A stretch of 64,000 bases of DNA from Microbulbifer variabilis (lineage in GTDB: Bacteria > Pseudomonadota > Gammaproteobacteria > Pseudomonadales > Cellvibrionaceae). The DNA is taken from contig NZ_JAIVKI010000005.1 in the NCBI RefSeq assembly GCF_020524905.1, forward strand, positions 163,929 to 227,928. The letters run 5' to 3'. The translations under genes were made by a program, and so were the position numbers. The notes below the pieces were generated by a model that made no database searches, was not told where the DNA came from, and saw only the letters and a list, made by a program, of their open reading frames with translations. Of this stretch, positions 40,291-49,614 are shown in pieces (position 1 is the stretch's first letter; each line of letters opens with the position of its first letter).

Positions 40291-41148
40291 TTAGTGATTG
40301 TGGGACTGCTTCATAAAGCAGCGATCTATCTCACCTGGAGCACGGGTTAACTTTTCTAGGAATTGATGTGCTTGCATCAATATAGACATATTTTCCCGAT
40401 ATTTAGGCTTATAACTTTTCAGTTGTTGATGGGCTTTTTGAAAGATTTCGTGGGCCTCTACACTCATCAAAAATTCAGTGATTGCACTACCTAATAGCAG
40501 TTGGTGAATCGCAAAAGCCCCATCTAGTTGAGCCCTTTTTAATAGTTGAGAGGGTTCTACAAGAATCTTAAGCGCCCGATAATTTGCTGGAATATCGACT
40601 TTACAACTATTCACGGATGGCTCTTCAGGTTGTGCCATATATTCACAGTCAGTCCTGAAATTCTGTTGAAGCCGCTCAATATTCTTACCAAATTTTTGGT
40701 CGGCCTGCCCAAAAACCACCCTGGAAACTTCGAGGAAGACCATCATTCCTCCACACATCATGCAGGGTTCCAATGTAGTATAAATAGTGGTGCCTTTCAG
40801 AGAGTGGTTACCCTTCCCCCTACAGTCTGTATTTATACACTGTTGTATTAGCCTAACTTCCGCATGCTGGGTTTTATCTCCACACAGATCCACAGCATTG
40901 CGCTGTACCCCCACAATTTTCTCCTGTTGAGGATCGTATAAAACAGCCGCAATGTTATAACCCCGTTTATTTTGATCTTGTGGTGAAACCCAATTTAAGT
41001 AGGCAGTAGAGTATGCTAACAACATTAGAATAGCGTCTCTCTCCCGCTGGATAGGAGATTCCACCATCTCTTCAGAAATCCCTAGGGAAGAAAAGACTAT
41101 AAAAAAAAAGAAAACTAACCCATGTCGCATATTCAATTGGCTCATCAT
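40291..41148 (-). CDS. exported cytidine/deoxycytidylate-deaminase-fold protein
   Basis: 285 residues. An N-terminal hydrophobic stretch (residues 8-24, GLVFFFFIVFSSLGIS) followed by acidic residues looks like a signal peptide. The mature part has a complete zinc deaminase site: H95-A-E97 and P128-C129-x2-C132. The roughly 130-residue C-terminal extension, with Cys residues, is not recognised. Deaminases of this fold act in the cytoplasm or as secreted toxins, so a periplasmic location would be unusual. It lies 35 bases after the LysR gene on the same strand, across a tandem repeat. It may be a lipid- or guanine-type deaminase relative; substrate unknown. Confidence 0.72.
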   Translation of the reverse strand: MMSQLNMRHGLVFFFFIVFSSLGISEEMVESPIQRERDAILMLLAYSTAYLNWVSPQDQNKRGYNIAAVLYDPQQEKIVGVQRNAVDLCGDKTQHAEVRLIQQCINTDCRGKGNHSLKGTTIYTTLEPCMMCGGMMVFLEVSRVVFGQADQKFGKNIERLQQNFRTDCEYMAQPEEPSVNSCKVDIPANYRALKILVEPSQLLKRAQLDGAFAIHQLLLGSAITEFLMSVEAHEIFQKAHQQLKSYKPKYRENMSILMQAHQFLEKLTRAPGEIDRCFMKQSHNH

Positions 41149-41153
41149 TTCAG

Positions 41154-41204
41154 AGCCACTCCCGGGTCAAAGCCACTCCCGGGTCAAAGCCATTCCCGGG
41201 CCAT
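41154..41204. repeat. 17-bp tandem repeat, 3 units
   Basis: AGCCACTCCCGGGTCAA at 41154-41170 and 41171-41187 (identical), then a third unit at 41188-41204 with differences at three positions. The repeat overlaps the last six codons and stop of the LysR gene and fills the gap to the deaminase gene. Confidence 0.85.
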
Positions 41205-42053
41205 AGCGATCAGGTTTTTTACCCTTGCCGGCAAAGCTCTATGACGGCGTGTCGCCAAGAAAAGAGTTTCGCTAACTGGCGTTTCCAGGCGGTGCGACCG
41301 GATTAATTCTGGCCTGTCGAACGCATTTACCGCATGTTCCGGTAATACCGTAAAACCCAGTCCCAGACTTACCGGTTCAAGAATCAAACTAATTTGGTTA
41401 GAGAAGCCCCTCAGTGCAAACATATCGACATGTTGAAATTCCAGATAATTGGCTCCCAAGAGCAAACTGGCATGATAAGCACCATCAGGGTGGCCAACAT
41501 AACCCAGTTTCAACAAAGTTGACCAGTCAGTATTTTTTATTGCAACCGGAGTCACCAATATCAATGCCTCACTTGCCACCGGCTGACTGGCGATCTCATC
41601 CAGCGCTGATGGGCTCGTCATTAAACCCATATCACAACGGTATTCCAGAAGAGATCTTTCGACATCCCGGTTGGGTGCAAATCGATAGTCGATAATGAGC
41701 TTAGGGTGGCCCTGCTGTATTTTAAGGAACCTGGGATATAACTTCAGTCCCACACTCCCAGGAGACAAAATACGCACCAAACCCTCGTAGACAGGGTCCT
41801 CCCCCAGTCTTTGCGACAGAGTTGAGAGAGACTCCACAATCTCATGAGCCTCACCATAGAGTTTTCTTCCCGCCTCTGTTGGGGTGAACTGCCTGCCCTG
41901 CCGCTGAATCAGAGCCACCCCTAGAAATTCCTCTAGCTTACGGAGGTGCTGACTTATGCCAGACTGCGTCATATGCAGGCGCTCCGCCGCTTGAGTGAAG
42001 TGCCCCACCTCTATCAGTGTACAAAAACTACGTAGCCATACTGGGTTAATCAT
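41184..42053 (-). CDS. LysR-family transcriptional regulator
   Basis: 289 residues. The N-terminal helix-turn-helix (FCTLIEVGHFTQAAERLHMTQSGISQHLRKLE) is followed by a substrate-binding domain. It is divergent from the VOC-family gene with 94 bases between, a usual sign that it controls that gene. Its 3' end is part of a 17-bp tandem repeat, so the C-terminal residues REWL are encoded in the third repeat unit. Confidence 0.88.
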   Translation of the reverse strand: MINPVWLRSFCTLIEVGHFTQAAERLHMTQSGISQHLRKLEEFLGVALIQRQGRQFTPTEAGRKLYGEAHEIVESLSTLSQRLGEDPVYEGLVRILSPGSVGLKLYPRFLKIQQGHPKLIIDYRFAPNRDVERSLLEYRCDMGLMTSPSALDEIASQPVASEALILVTPVAIKNTDWSTLLKLGYVGHPDGAYHASLLLGANYLEFQHVDMFALRGFSNQISLILEPVSLGLGFTVLPEHAVNAFDRPELIRSHRLETPVSETLFLATRRHRALPARVKNLIAMAREWL

Positions 42054-42147
42054 TACAAAAATTACTAAAAAAAATCACTAATGATAATTATATGTAATCG
42101 ACTCTAGAGTGTAACTTTATTCCACCCTAAGCACTGGAGCCAAAAAA

Positions 42148-42651
42148 ATGAATGGCATTTATCCCCGCAGTTTCTCCCATATCGGTATTTCGGTACCGGA
42201 TTTAGAGGCCGCAGTAAAGTTTTACACTGAGGTGATGGGGTGGTATCTGATTATGCCGCCAACAGCAATTCAGGAAGACCACAGCGCCATTGGCGACATG
42301 TGTACTGACGTTTTTGGTAAAGGATGGGGCAGTTTCCGAATCGCCCACATCTCTACCGGGGACCGTATAGGGATTGAATTATTCCAGTTTCCCAATCAAG
42401 AAAACCCAGAGAATAATTTTGAATACTGGAAAACTGGGGTATTCCATTTCTGTGTACAAGACCCCAATCTAGAGGAACTGGCCGAACGTATTGTTGCCGC
42501 AGGGGGCAGAAAGCGTATGCCCAAGCCTCGCTATTACTATCCTGGGGAAAAGCCCTACCGCATGATTTATATGGAAGATCCGTTTGGCAATATTCTAGAG
42601 CTTTACAGCCACAGCTATGAGCTGGTTTACAGCAGCGGTGCTTACAACTAA
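42148..42651 (+). CDS. VOC (glyoxalase/bleomycin-resistance/dioxygenase) family protein
   Basis: 167 residues, one vicinal-oxygen-chelate unit. FSHIGISVPDLEAAVKFYTEVMGW gives the first metal His, GVFHFCVQDPNLEEL the second and DPFGNILELYSHS the acidic ligand. Likely a metal-dependent lyase, isomerase or dioxygenase; substrate not deducible. It is controlled, by position, by the divergent LysR gene. Confidence 0.85.
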   Translation: MNGIYPRSFSHIGISVPDLEAAVKFYTEVMGWYLIMPPTAIQEDHSAIGDMCTDVFGKGWGSFRIAHISTGDRIGIELFQFPNQENPENNFEYWKTGVFHFCVQDPNLEELAERIVAAGGRKRMPKPRYYYPGEKPYRMIYMEDPFGNILELYSHSYELVYSSGAYN

Positions 42652-42735
42652 TCCTGGCGAAGACAGGCACCGGCGCTTCCGGTGCCAATAGTATTGGCTA
42701 TTTGACTCGGTGACTTATCCAAACAATTGCCAAGG

Positions 42736-43380
42736 CTAATTCAAGACTTTGTTTTCCGAAAGATAATCAGCAACCACCTTGCCCAGAACCAAGTGCTGAT
42801 CCTCATCCAGGTGAATACCATCCCGTTCACTGACTTTCACCCATTTATTTGCATCCAAGAATAGAGTTCCCAAATCATGCGAGACTTTTTCCAGATCCTT
42901 GGCGTAACCGACGCACCGCTTTTCAGCGCCGGTAAATTTATAACCAATAATACCGCAGGGATTACTGATCGTCAGAGGGGCAATAATAAGGACCTGAGGT
43001 ACTGGCATGCCAGGCTCTATGGGAGCATTCCGGATTACTGACACCAGTTTGGCCACGCCCTGAGCAGACATACAGGCCTTGTTATCGTGAGTATCCTGAA
43101 AATCATTAGTACCCAACATCAAGATGACACACTTTAGCGGAGAGTGCATTTCAATGACCTGAGCCAATCCATCGACACCCCGCCTGCCCTCCCTAAATGG
43201 GTCATCCCAAACCGTCTTGCGCCCATTCAAACAATTTTCAATCACTCGCACATTATGGTGGTTTTCATTGAGATGAAACTCCAAAACGCCAGGCCAACGC
43301 TGGGCAAAAGTCATCCGCTGGCGAGTATCTGGAATGATGCCCCAGGAGACACTATCGGAATAAACCAGAATATTATGCAT
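42736..43380 (-). CDS. SGNH/GDSL esterase (arylesterase/acyltransferase-like)
   Basis: 214 residues. Block I is altered from GDSL to YSDSVSWG with the nucleophile at Ser10, block III is ILMLGTNDF, and block V is RDGIHLDEDQH with the catalytic Asp and His. WPGVL, ENCLNGRKTVWDDPF and VLIIAPL match the mycobacterial MsAcT-type esterase/acyltransferase layout. No signal peptide, so cytoplasmic. Substrate unknown. Confidence 0.85.
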   Translation of the reverse strand: MHNILVYSDSVSWGIIPDTRQRMTFAQRWPGVLEFHLNENHHNVRVIENCLNGRKTVWDDPFREGRRGVDGLAQVIEMHSPLKCVILMLGTNDFQDTHDNKACMSAQGVAKLVSVIRNAPIEPGMPVPQVLIIAPLTISNPCGIIGYKFTGAEKRCVGYAKDLEKVSHDLGTLFLDANKWVKVSERDGIHLDEDQHLVLGKVVADYLSENKVLN

Positions 43381-43492
43381 CTGCCGACTTCCTTCTTTGA
43401 ATTATGGGAATTAGCTTCCAGAGTGAGCCTTGGACATTATGAGTAAAGCCACTAAACCCTGACTAAATTCCAACTCTAATCAAATCCAAGCA

Positions 43493-44692
43493 CTAGTATG
43501 GCACCGCCAAGTGAGCGACTCCCCGCAAGGTCAAGCGGGAGATGATCAACGCGCTGGCACCGCATGCAGCAATCGCTGCTGTTAGCGGCAAGGGTGTTCC
43601 ATCAAAAACCAAGCTGGTTACAACAATTGCCAAAGCCCCAAGCAACATTTGCAAGGCCCCCCCCAGAGCGGCAGCCGTGCCGGCAATGGGCCCATGCTCT
43701 TCCAGGGATAAAACCATAGAGGTAGGAATCACCAACCCCAGGAATATGTTGCAAATCAACAACATAGCCACCAGCAACCCAAATTGGTCAAAGCCTGAAA
43801 AGACCACCATACACATCGTCAATGAGCCGATAGCAAAACCTGCAGTAGCCCACTTCACCACGGCTACAGAGCCAAAACGCGCGCCGAGGTTTGCAGCGAA
43901 CTGACTTGAGGTAAAGAAACCCAGCGCATTTAAAGCGAAGGCAAGACTGAATTCTGTCGGTGTCAATCCGTAGAAGTCGGTGTATAGAAAAGAGGCCGTA
44001 GCCAGGAAAGAGAAAAAGCTAGCGATGCCCAAACCGCCAATACAAGTCAAGCCAACATACACTGGATCACGCAACAAAGTGGAAAAAGCCCCGAGCATGG
44101 CACTAAAACGAAATGGCACACGGTGCTGCCGATGGAGGGTCTCAGGCAAGCTGGTTACCGCCAGGAATAAGCTGGCAAGGGTCAGCAGGGCAATTAGTAG
44201 AAATACGCTGCGCCAACCAAAGGGAACTATCAAAGTACTTCCGATCAATGGAGCGAGCATCGGCGATATGGAGATCACCAACATCACCGTGGTCATTAAA
44301 CGAGTGGCCTGAGTACCAGTGTAATAATCCCGAATCACTGCCCTTGGAATCGACATTACGGAAGCGGCACCAACCCCCTGCAAGAACCGTAGGACAATCA
44401 GGGCCTTTATTGAAGGGGCCAAAGCACAACCAACAGAAGCCAGGGTAAAAAGGACCAAACCAAAATACAGTGGAGGCTTTCGGCCGAACATATCTGATGC
44501 TGGGCCATAAAATAGCTGACACACCCCGAAAGCGACAAAATAGGACATCAGGGTATATTGTGTAGCCTCCACAGGCGCACCTAAATCCTGGGCAATATCC
44601 GGCAGGGCCGGTAGATACATATCGATAGCAACGGGCCCCACACAGCTCAACAAGCCTAGAATGAGCGCCATCTTAATAAAATCCAACTTCAT
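43493..44692 (-). CDS. Bcr/CflA-type multidrug MFS exporter
   Basis: 399 residues with twelve hydrophobic segments. The N-terminus MYLPALPDIAQDLGAP and the motif GPASDMFGRKPPLYFGL between segments 2 and 3 are typical of the Bcr/CflA drug-resistance family. Proton-driven export of drugs or other small molecules (sulfonamide, bicyclomycin, chloramphenicol or Cys in relatives) is the expected role. ATG at 44692 is preferred; a TTG four codons upstream is also open. Confidence 0.87.
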   Translation of the reverse strand: MKLDFIKMALILGLLSCVGPVAIDMYLPALPDIAQDLGAPVEATQYTLMSYFVAFGVCQLFYGPASDMFGRKPPLYFGLVLFTLASVGCALAPSIKALIVLRFLQGVGAASVMSIPRAVIRDYYTGTQATRLMTTVMLVISISPMLAPLIGSTLIVPFGWRSVFLLIALLTLASLFLAVTSLPETLHRQHRVPFRFSAMLGAFSTLLRDPVYVGLTCIGGLGIASFFSFLATASFLYTDFYGLTPTEFSLAFALNALGFFTSSQFAANLGARFGSVAVVKWATAGFAIGSLTMCMVVFSGFDQFGLLVAMLLICNIFLGLVIPTSMVLSLEEHGPIAGTAAALGGALQMLLGALAIVVTSLVFDGTPLPLTAAIAACGASALIISRLTLRGVAHLAVPY

Positions 44693-45159
44693 AAAAGATT
44701 CCAAATATCAGGCTCAGAGAATTTTCAGAAACATAGGGAAGTAGCGACCTGAAAATATTTTTATTTCTGCTGGTAAAGTTCCTTTTGATTCATTCAGCAC
44801 TCCCACTGGAAATGAAGAATACCCTTCTCTATGTGTTAGATGCGAACACAGCTTTATACAATCAAAAACCGACCTCTGTTCCCACCGGCTGCGTCGACTT
44901 TGAAGTCAGACATTAATATTCACAAATGCAACGCTTCCTATGGCAAGGGTGTAGGGAGATAGTGCTTTAAAAGCGGAAAACCGGGCAAATTCAGATGGTA
45001 TCTCTGCGACTGTTTTTCTGGGGTCCTATTGATATGCCCACTCAAATTCACTCCACTAGGAACATGATGAGATGGACACATGCACAGGCACTTTAACTTA
45101 CCTTCCAAGTCCCTAGCTTCTAACAGTCACCGAAATCAGTTACAGGTAGGCTTCAAGCA
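44693..45159. other. intergenic region, no gene seen
   Basis: About 465 bases between the divergent exporter and GT25 genes. No ORF, hairpin or recognised operator that I can support. Confidence 0.5.
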
Positions 45160-46131
45160 GTGGCACTAGAAAAGCGTCGAAGGAGTCAGTTTGGCTCAAG
45201 CAGGACATTGGCCGCGGTCAATGTAGAACGATTGCCGCTTCGATCTCGCCACCGGCTTACCTCCCGGCTCCCACTACGTAGCCGACCCACGCTCAACCGT
45301 AGACAACAAAAGATCCCTCTTTTTATAGCCCACACCCCCTGTTGGGTGATCACTATGTATCCAGAGGGGGAGCCAATAAATCAATTATTAAGCGCACTCA
45401 AATCCCAACGTCTGCGTGCCAGCCAAATCGCGGGCGTCGATGGCCGCAGAGGTATACCCAAGCTTGAGGCCGATGAAGTCATTTGTAATAACATCACACG
45501 CTGGCGCCACTTGTGCGAACTAAAGAGCTCCGAAATCGGCTGTTATCTGGCCCATCTTCGTGCGATTCGTCAGGCCTATCAAGCCGGCTTACAGCGAGCT
45601 TGCATACTCGAAGACGACGTTCTGTTAGAAGATGACTTTGGCAGAGTGCTGGCGGAGTTGGAGCGCTTGTCCCCAGAAGTAGAGATGGTCCGTTTAATGG
45701 GCTTAAAAGTGAGAAAGCGCAAGATCATCCGGTGCCTTAATGACGGCGTACACAAGCTGGTTCGACCAGAGCGGGGCTGGTGCGGAGCCCAGGGTTACCT
45801 GATCAATCGCAGAGGGATGGAAAAGGTGCTCGGTTACGCCAATCGAATTTTCGAACCTATAGATAAAGTCTTTGACCACTTCTGGCAATTTGACCTGAAG
45901 CTTTATGGTGTCGAACCCCACCTACTGTGGGAAACCGAACATACTTCTAGCATCGTAAAATCTAACGTTCACAAAGCCAGCGTTGCCCGGTGGCTTTATT
46001 GGCTACACCCCTTTGGCAAATTTTGGCGCAGTATTCAGCGTCATATCTACTTGTACCGTTATAAAAAAGAATTTTATCCGGCAGAGAAACCAAAGCAGCG
46101 CCTCGGACGCACGGCCCGAATAAAACTCTAA
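45160..46131 (+). CDS. glycosyltransferase family 25 (LPS biosynthesis type)
   Basis: 323 residues. The first 50 are Arg-rich and low in structure, then a GT25 domain: WVITMYPEG, AGVDGRRG, EIGCYLAHLRAIRQA, and the metal-binding ILEDDVLLEDDF; GAQGYLINRRGMEKVL and PIDKVFDHFW follow. Such enzymes add sugars to lipooligosaccharide in the cytoplasm. GTG start at 45160. An internal start would remove the basic N-terminus, so the true start is uncertain. No other LPS genes are adjacent. Confidence 0.82.
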   Translation: MALEKRRRSQFGSSRTLAAVNVERLPLRSRHRLTSRLPLRSRPTLNRRQQKIPLFIAHTPCWVITMYPEGEPINQLLSALKSQRLRASQIAGVDGRRGIPKLEADEVICNNITRWRHLCELKSSEIGCYLAHLRAIRQAYQAGLQRACILEDDVLLEDDFGRVLAELERLSPEVEMVRLMGLKVRKRKIIRCLNDGVHKLVRPERGWCGAQGYLINRRGMEKVLGYANRIFEPIDKVFDHFWQFDLKLYGVEPHLLWETEHTSSIVKSNVHKASVARWLYWLHPFGKFWRSIQRHIYLYRYKKEFYPAEKPKQRLGRTARIKL

Positions 46132-46143
46132 GATGACGAGGGC

Positions 46144-46581
46144 TTAAATATCCCAAAACCGCTGCATTTTCAGGAACATAAAAGAGGCTGTCCAGGTGAT
46201 CATTACCAGCCCAGTGAGAGCCTCAAGGCCGGCAGTAAAGCGCAAGTGTCCGTGGGGCTCAATATCGCCGAAACCCAGAGAGGTATAAGTGGTAAATGAG
46301 AAATAAGCACAATCGATCAAGCTACCACTGAAATTACCTTCCAGAGTGCCGAAATAGGGCGAATTCACCATAAAGTAATAGCCATAGGCAAAAAGCCAGA
46401 TTTCTGCGATGTGAGCCAGTAGCGCACCAAAAACCCCGAGAACGATAGCCAAATTGTGTCGCACAGGCAGCCAACGCCCAAGGTGCACTAGGGCGTTAAG
46501 TACCTCGTGGTGAATCAACACCACAATCGCAACGATCATAGTGTTCACCACAAATGCGAAAGTCATTTCAGCGTCGATCAT
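46144..46581 (-). CDS. two-pore-helix type potassium channel protein
   Basis: 145 residues with an N-terminal membrane segment, a second near residues 45-70, and an ion channel_2-like pore: AYFSFTTYTSLGFGDIEPHG, with GFGD in place of GYGD as selectivity filter, then a final membrane segment (TGLVMITWTASFMFL). The start at 46581 overlaps the tadA 3' end by 14 bases in another frame; an ATG at 46566, directly after the tadA stop (TGAAATG), is an equally good start. Either way the two genes are translationally linked. Confidence 0.8.
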   Translation of the reverse strand: MIDAEMTFAFVVNTMIVAIVVLIHHEVLNALVHLGRWLPVRHNLAIVLGVFGALLAHIAEIWLFAYGYYFMVNSPYFGTLEGNFSGSLIDCAYFSFTTYTSLGFGDIEPHGHLRFTAGLEALTGLVMITWTASFMFLKMQRFWDI

Positions 46582-47023
46582 GGAAAAACTCGCGAACCAG
46601 CCTCCCCGCCTCTTCAGCCATTACCCCAGACTCCACAGAGATTTTATGATTAAAAAAACCGGCCTCTGCCAGCTTCATCTGACTTTCAACCACTCCCGCA
46701 CGCGGCTCTTTGGCACCAAAGACTAAGCGACTGACTCGCGCATGCATCAAAGTTCCAAAACACATAGTGCAGGGTTCAATTGTGACGTAGAGCGTGGTAT
46801 TTGGCAGACGATAGTTTTGCTCAGCCTCCGCTGCGCGACGCAATGCGACAATTTCCGCATGGGCACTGGGATCGCAGTTGCCAATAGGACGGTTGCTGCC
46901 CTCGCCAATGATCTTGCCATCCCGCACCAACACGGCCCCCACAGGCACTTCTCCCCGCTCTGCGGCAAGTTCCGCTAATTCCAGGGCTCTGCGCATAAAT
47001 GCGTAGTCTTTAGGTGTCGCCAT
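46568..47023 (-). CDS. tadA: tRNA-specific adenosine deaminase
   Basis: 151-residue zinc deaminase that converts A34 to inosine in tRNA-Arg(ACG). H55-A-E57 and P84-C85-x2-C88 form the active site; PVGAVLVRDG and NYRLPNTTLYVTIEPC are family blocks. Length is typical of bacterial TadA. The K+ channel gene overlaps its end. Confidence 0.95.
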   Translation of the reverse strand: MATPKDYAFMRRALELAELAAERGEVPVGAVLVRDGKIIGEGSNRPIGNCDPSAHAEIVALRRAAEAEQNYRLPNTTLYVTIEPCTMCFGTLMHARVSRLVFGAKEPRAGVVESQMKLAEAGFFNHKISVESGVMAEEAGRLVREFFHDRR

Positions 47024-47096
47024 AATTCTTTCTTAGACCTCTACTACACCGAGTACCAGCGCACTCACAAAGTACAGCTTTATCATTTTTCCCAGG

Positions 47097-47900
47097 TTAT
47101 TTTCTTCTGACAAAGCGGCGTAGGATGAAATCCGCCTCAAGCACCAGGCTACCCTGCCGCTCCAACTCTGCGCGCGCCTCTCTATTCCCCTTCCAGGCAA
47201 AAGGCGTCATAGCCAAAAAGTCCGCAATCGCTTCGTGTCCACGCAATTCAAAAGGAAAACAACAGCGCATGTCGACCTCAGGATACAAACCCTCAACCAG
47301 TTTTGGCGCTGGATGTTTGCGTGGTTCCCGGTAGAGGTGCCCTTTTAAAGTCCATAGGTGATCGGGACCTGGGGAGACATCCAGAAAGTGTCCCCCCTCT
47401 TTTATTACCCGCAGCATCTCACTATCTGGTGCAGGTGCGAAAACACGTAAAAGGTGATCCACGCTATTCGAGGCCACCGGCAAGTTAGCATTACTGGATA
47501 CAACAAACTGTGCACCGCTATCCGCTTTGGCAGCCATGCGGACACCGGACTTGGAGATATCTATCCCGGCCAACGCATGGCCGTGCCACCCAGCAGACTC
47601 CAATTGGCGCAAATAGTAACCTTCCCCACAGCCAATATCCAAAAGCCGGCGCCCAGATTGGTAGGGTAACAATGCCGTAATCGCGTCCACCAGTGGGCGA
47701 TAGTAACCCGCCCTGAGAAAACGGCGACGCGCATGTAGCATTTCAGTGGAATCGCCCGGGTCCTTACGCCGCTTACGATAGACGGGTAACAAATTAACAT
47801 AACCCTCCCTCGCGCGATCAAAACTGTGCCGGTTACTGCAGTGCCAGGTATCTTTACCCAACGTCAATGGCTTTGCGCAGAGAGGACATTGCCAGATCAT
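47097..47900 (-). CDS. rlmA: 23S rRNA (guanine-N1)-methyltransferase RlmA type
   Basis: 267 residues. An N-terminal zinc finger (CPLC at 5-8, then CSNRHSFD) is followed by AREGYVNLLP, characteristic of RlmA/RrmA, and a class I SAM domain with LLDIGCGEGYYL. It methylates G745 or G748 of 23S rRNA in relatives. It overlaps the GMC oxidoreductase stop by 4 bases (ATGA) and so is probably co-translated from that transcript. Confidence 0.9.
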   Translation of the reverse strand: MIWQCPLCAKPLTLGKDTWHCSNRHSFDRAREGYVNLLPVYRKRRKDPGDSTEMLHARRRFLRAGYYRPLVDAITALLPYQSGRRLLDIGCGEGYYLRQLESAGWHGHALAGIDISKSGVRMAAKADSGAQFVVSSNANLPVASNSVDHLLRVFAPAPDSEMLRVIKEGGHFLDVSPGPDHLWTLKGHLYREPRKHPAPKLVEGLYPEVDMRCCFPFELRGHEAIADFLAMTPFAWKGNREARAELERQGSLVLEADFILRRFVRRK

Positions 47901-49531
47901 TCAACTTCCTGAGCTTCTGTATTCTTCATCATCGATGGAGAAGTACGCTGCAAAATCAAATCTGCAGCCTTCTCCGCAATAGCGATCACCGGCGCATTGG
48001 TATTGCCGCTGATCAGGGCCGGCATTATGGAGGCGTCCACAACCCTCAGTCCATCCACACCGTGTACTTTTAACTGCGCATCGACTACAGCGAGATCATC
48101 ATCGCCCATTCGACAGCTGCCAACAGGGTGATAAATAGACTCTGCGCGTTGACGAATGTAATGTTTGATGTCTTCCTCACTGGTGAGTTTTTCTTCAGGT
48201 AGCCAAGTGCGCTTCTGATAGCGCAGCAGATCCTCCTGATTGAGGATATCCCTGGCCATGTCAAAGGCCTCCATCATCACTTGCATATCCTCAGGCTCGC
48301 ACAAATAGTTCGGCTGAATTTTTGGTAAGTCCTTAGGATCATCACTCTGTAAAGTAATTTCACCGCGACTCTTAGGCCGCAGAGCACAGGCATGCAGAGA
48401 GTAACCATAGCCCGGCTGTTTATTGAAACCGTGATTAAACAGCGGCGCTGCAGTCAGGTGAAACTGAATATCCGGGCGACCGTTGGCCAGAGAGGAGCTG
48501 GCAAAGCCACCAGCTTCAGCCACATTGCTGGTCAGAGGTCCCCGATTAAAGAAAAACCACTCAGGTACACGCAGAGCTTTCTTAACCTTTTCCCATGGAG
48601 CCTCTGAGAAACTCACCGGTGCCGAAGCCTCAATGACCTGCGTGATATCCAGGTGATCCTGTAGATTCTTACCCACTCCTGGCAGGTGGTACTGCGAGAT
48701 TAGATTGAATTTGCTTAATTCTTCCTGCGGACCAATGCCTGACAGCAGCAAGATCTGTGGAGATTGTATGGCACCGGCACAGAGCAGAACCTCTTTGTTG
48801 GCATGGATCTTCTTTCCATTGATCAGTTCTACGCCCGCAGCCCGGTCACCCTTTAATATCAACCTGGCCACAGAACTACGAGAGCGAATATGCAAGTTGG
48901 GGCGTTTTTTTATCGGGTGTAGATAGGCTGTTGCCGCTGAACAGCGCCGGCCTCTGCGCTGGGTAACCTGGTAAAAGCCAAAACCGGTTTGCTGACTGCC
49001 ATTGAAATCATTATTAAGCCGGTGGCCAGCAGATTCTGCCGCACGCAAAAATGCATGCCCCGATTCTGTCTTCCATTTTAAATCGCTGACCGTTAGGGGG
49101 CCGAAGCCACTGTGATGCGCATCACTGCCTCGCTCATTGCCCTCGGCCATAAGAAAATACGGCAGGATATCTCGCCAGCCCCAACCGGGATTACCTGCGG
49201 CCTCCCAGCCATCGTAGTCCTCGCCATTACCACGGATATATATCATCGCATTGATGGAACTACTGCCACCAAAGGTTCGCCCGCGAGGCCAGAACAGGCG
49301 TCGATCGTGCAGGTGTTCCTGAGGCTCCGTGTAATGATGCAGGTTATAGTTGGTCCCCGGCAGCAGCATACCGATGCCGAGTGGCATATGTATCAACGGA
49401 CTTCGATCCGGCGGCCCCGCTTCAAGCAGGCAAACCCGGTGCTGCTCATCGGCACTTAACCGGTTGGCCAACACACAGCCGGCAGAGCCGGCACCTACGA
49501 TCACATAATCAAACACCATTTGAGTGGACAT
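47897..49531 (-). CDS. GMC-family FAD oxidoreductase (choline/alcohol dehydrogenase-like)
   Basis: 544 residues. The N-terminal dinucleotide fold FDYVIVGAGSAGCVLANRL binds FAD. WPRGRTFGGSSSINAMIYIRG and AGAIQSPQILLLSGIGP are GMC signatures 1 and 2, and the C-terminal YHPVGSCRMG plus NTNAPVIAIAEKAADLI complete the fold, with the active-site His in YHPVG and Asn in NTNAP. Length and motifs fit alcohol/choline dehydrogenases. No betaine genes are adjacent, so the substrate is open. Confidence 0.9.
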   Translation of the reverse strand: MSTQMVFDYVIVGAGSAGCVLANRLSADEQHRVCLLEAGPPDRSPLIHMPLGIGMLLPGTNYNLHHYTEPQEHLHDRRLFWPRGRTFGGSSSINAMIYIRGNGEDYDGWEAAGNPGWGWRDILPYFLMAEGNERGSDAHHSGFGPLTVSDLKWKTESGHAFLRAAESAGHRLNNDFNGSQQTGFGFYQVTQRRGRRCSAATAYLHPIKKRPNLHIRSRSSVARLILKGDRAAGVELINGKKIHANKEVLLCAGAIQSPQILLLSGIGPQEELSKFNLISQYHLPGVGKNLQDHLDITQVIEASAPVSFSEAPWEKVKKALRVPEWFFFNRGPLTSNVAEAGGFASSSLANGRPDIQFHLTAAPLFNHGFNKQPGYGYSLHACALRPKSRGEITLQSDDPKDLPKIQPNYLCEPEDMQVMMEAFDMARDILNQEDLLRYQKRTWLPEEKLTSEEDIKHYIRQRAESIYHPVGSCRMGDDDLAVVDAQLKVHGVDGLRVVDASIMPALISGNTNAPVIAIAEKAADLILQRTSPSMMKNTEAQEVE

Positions 49532-49614
49532 GGGACCTCAGCACCTTTGCAGCTGAATTTTCCAAGACGGTACACTCAAGCTCAATAAAATTACAGGGAT
49601 GAGGGAACGTAAAG

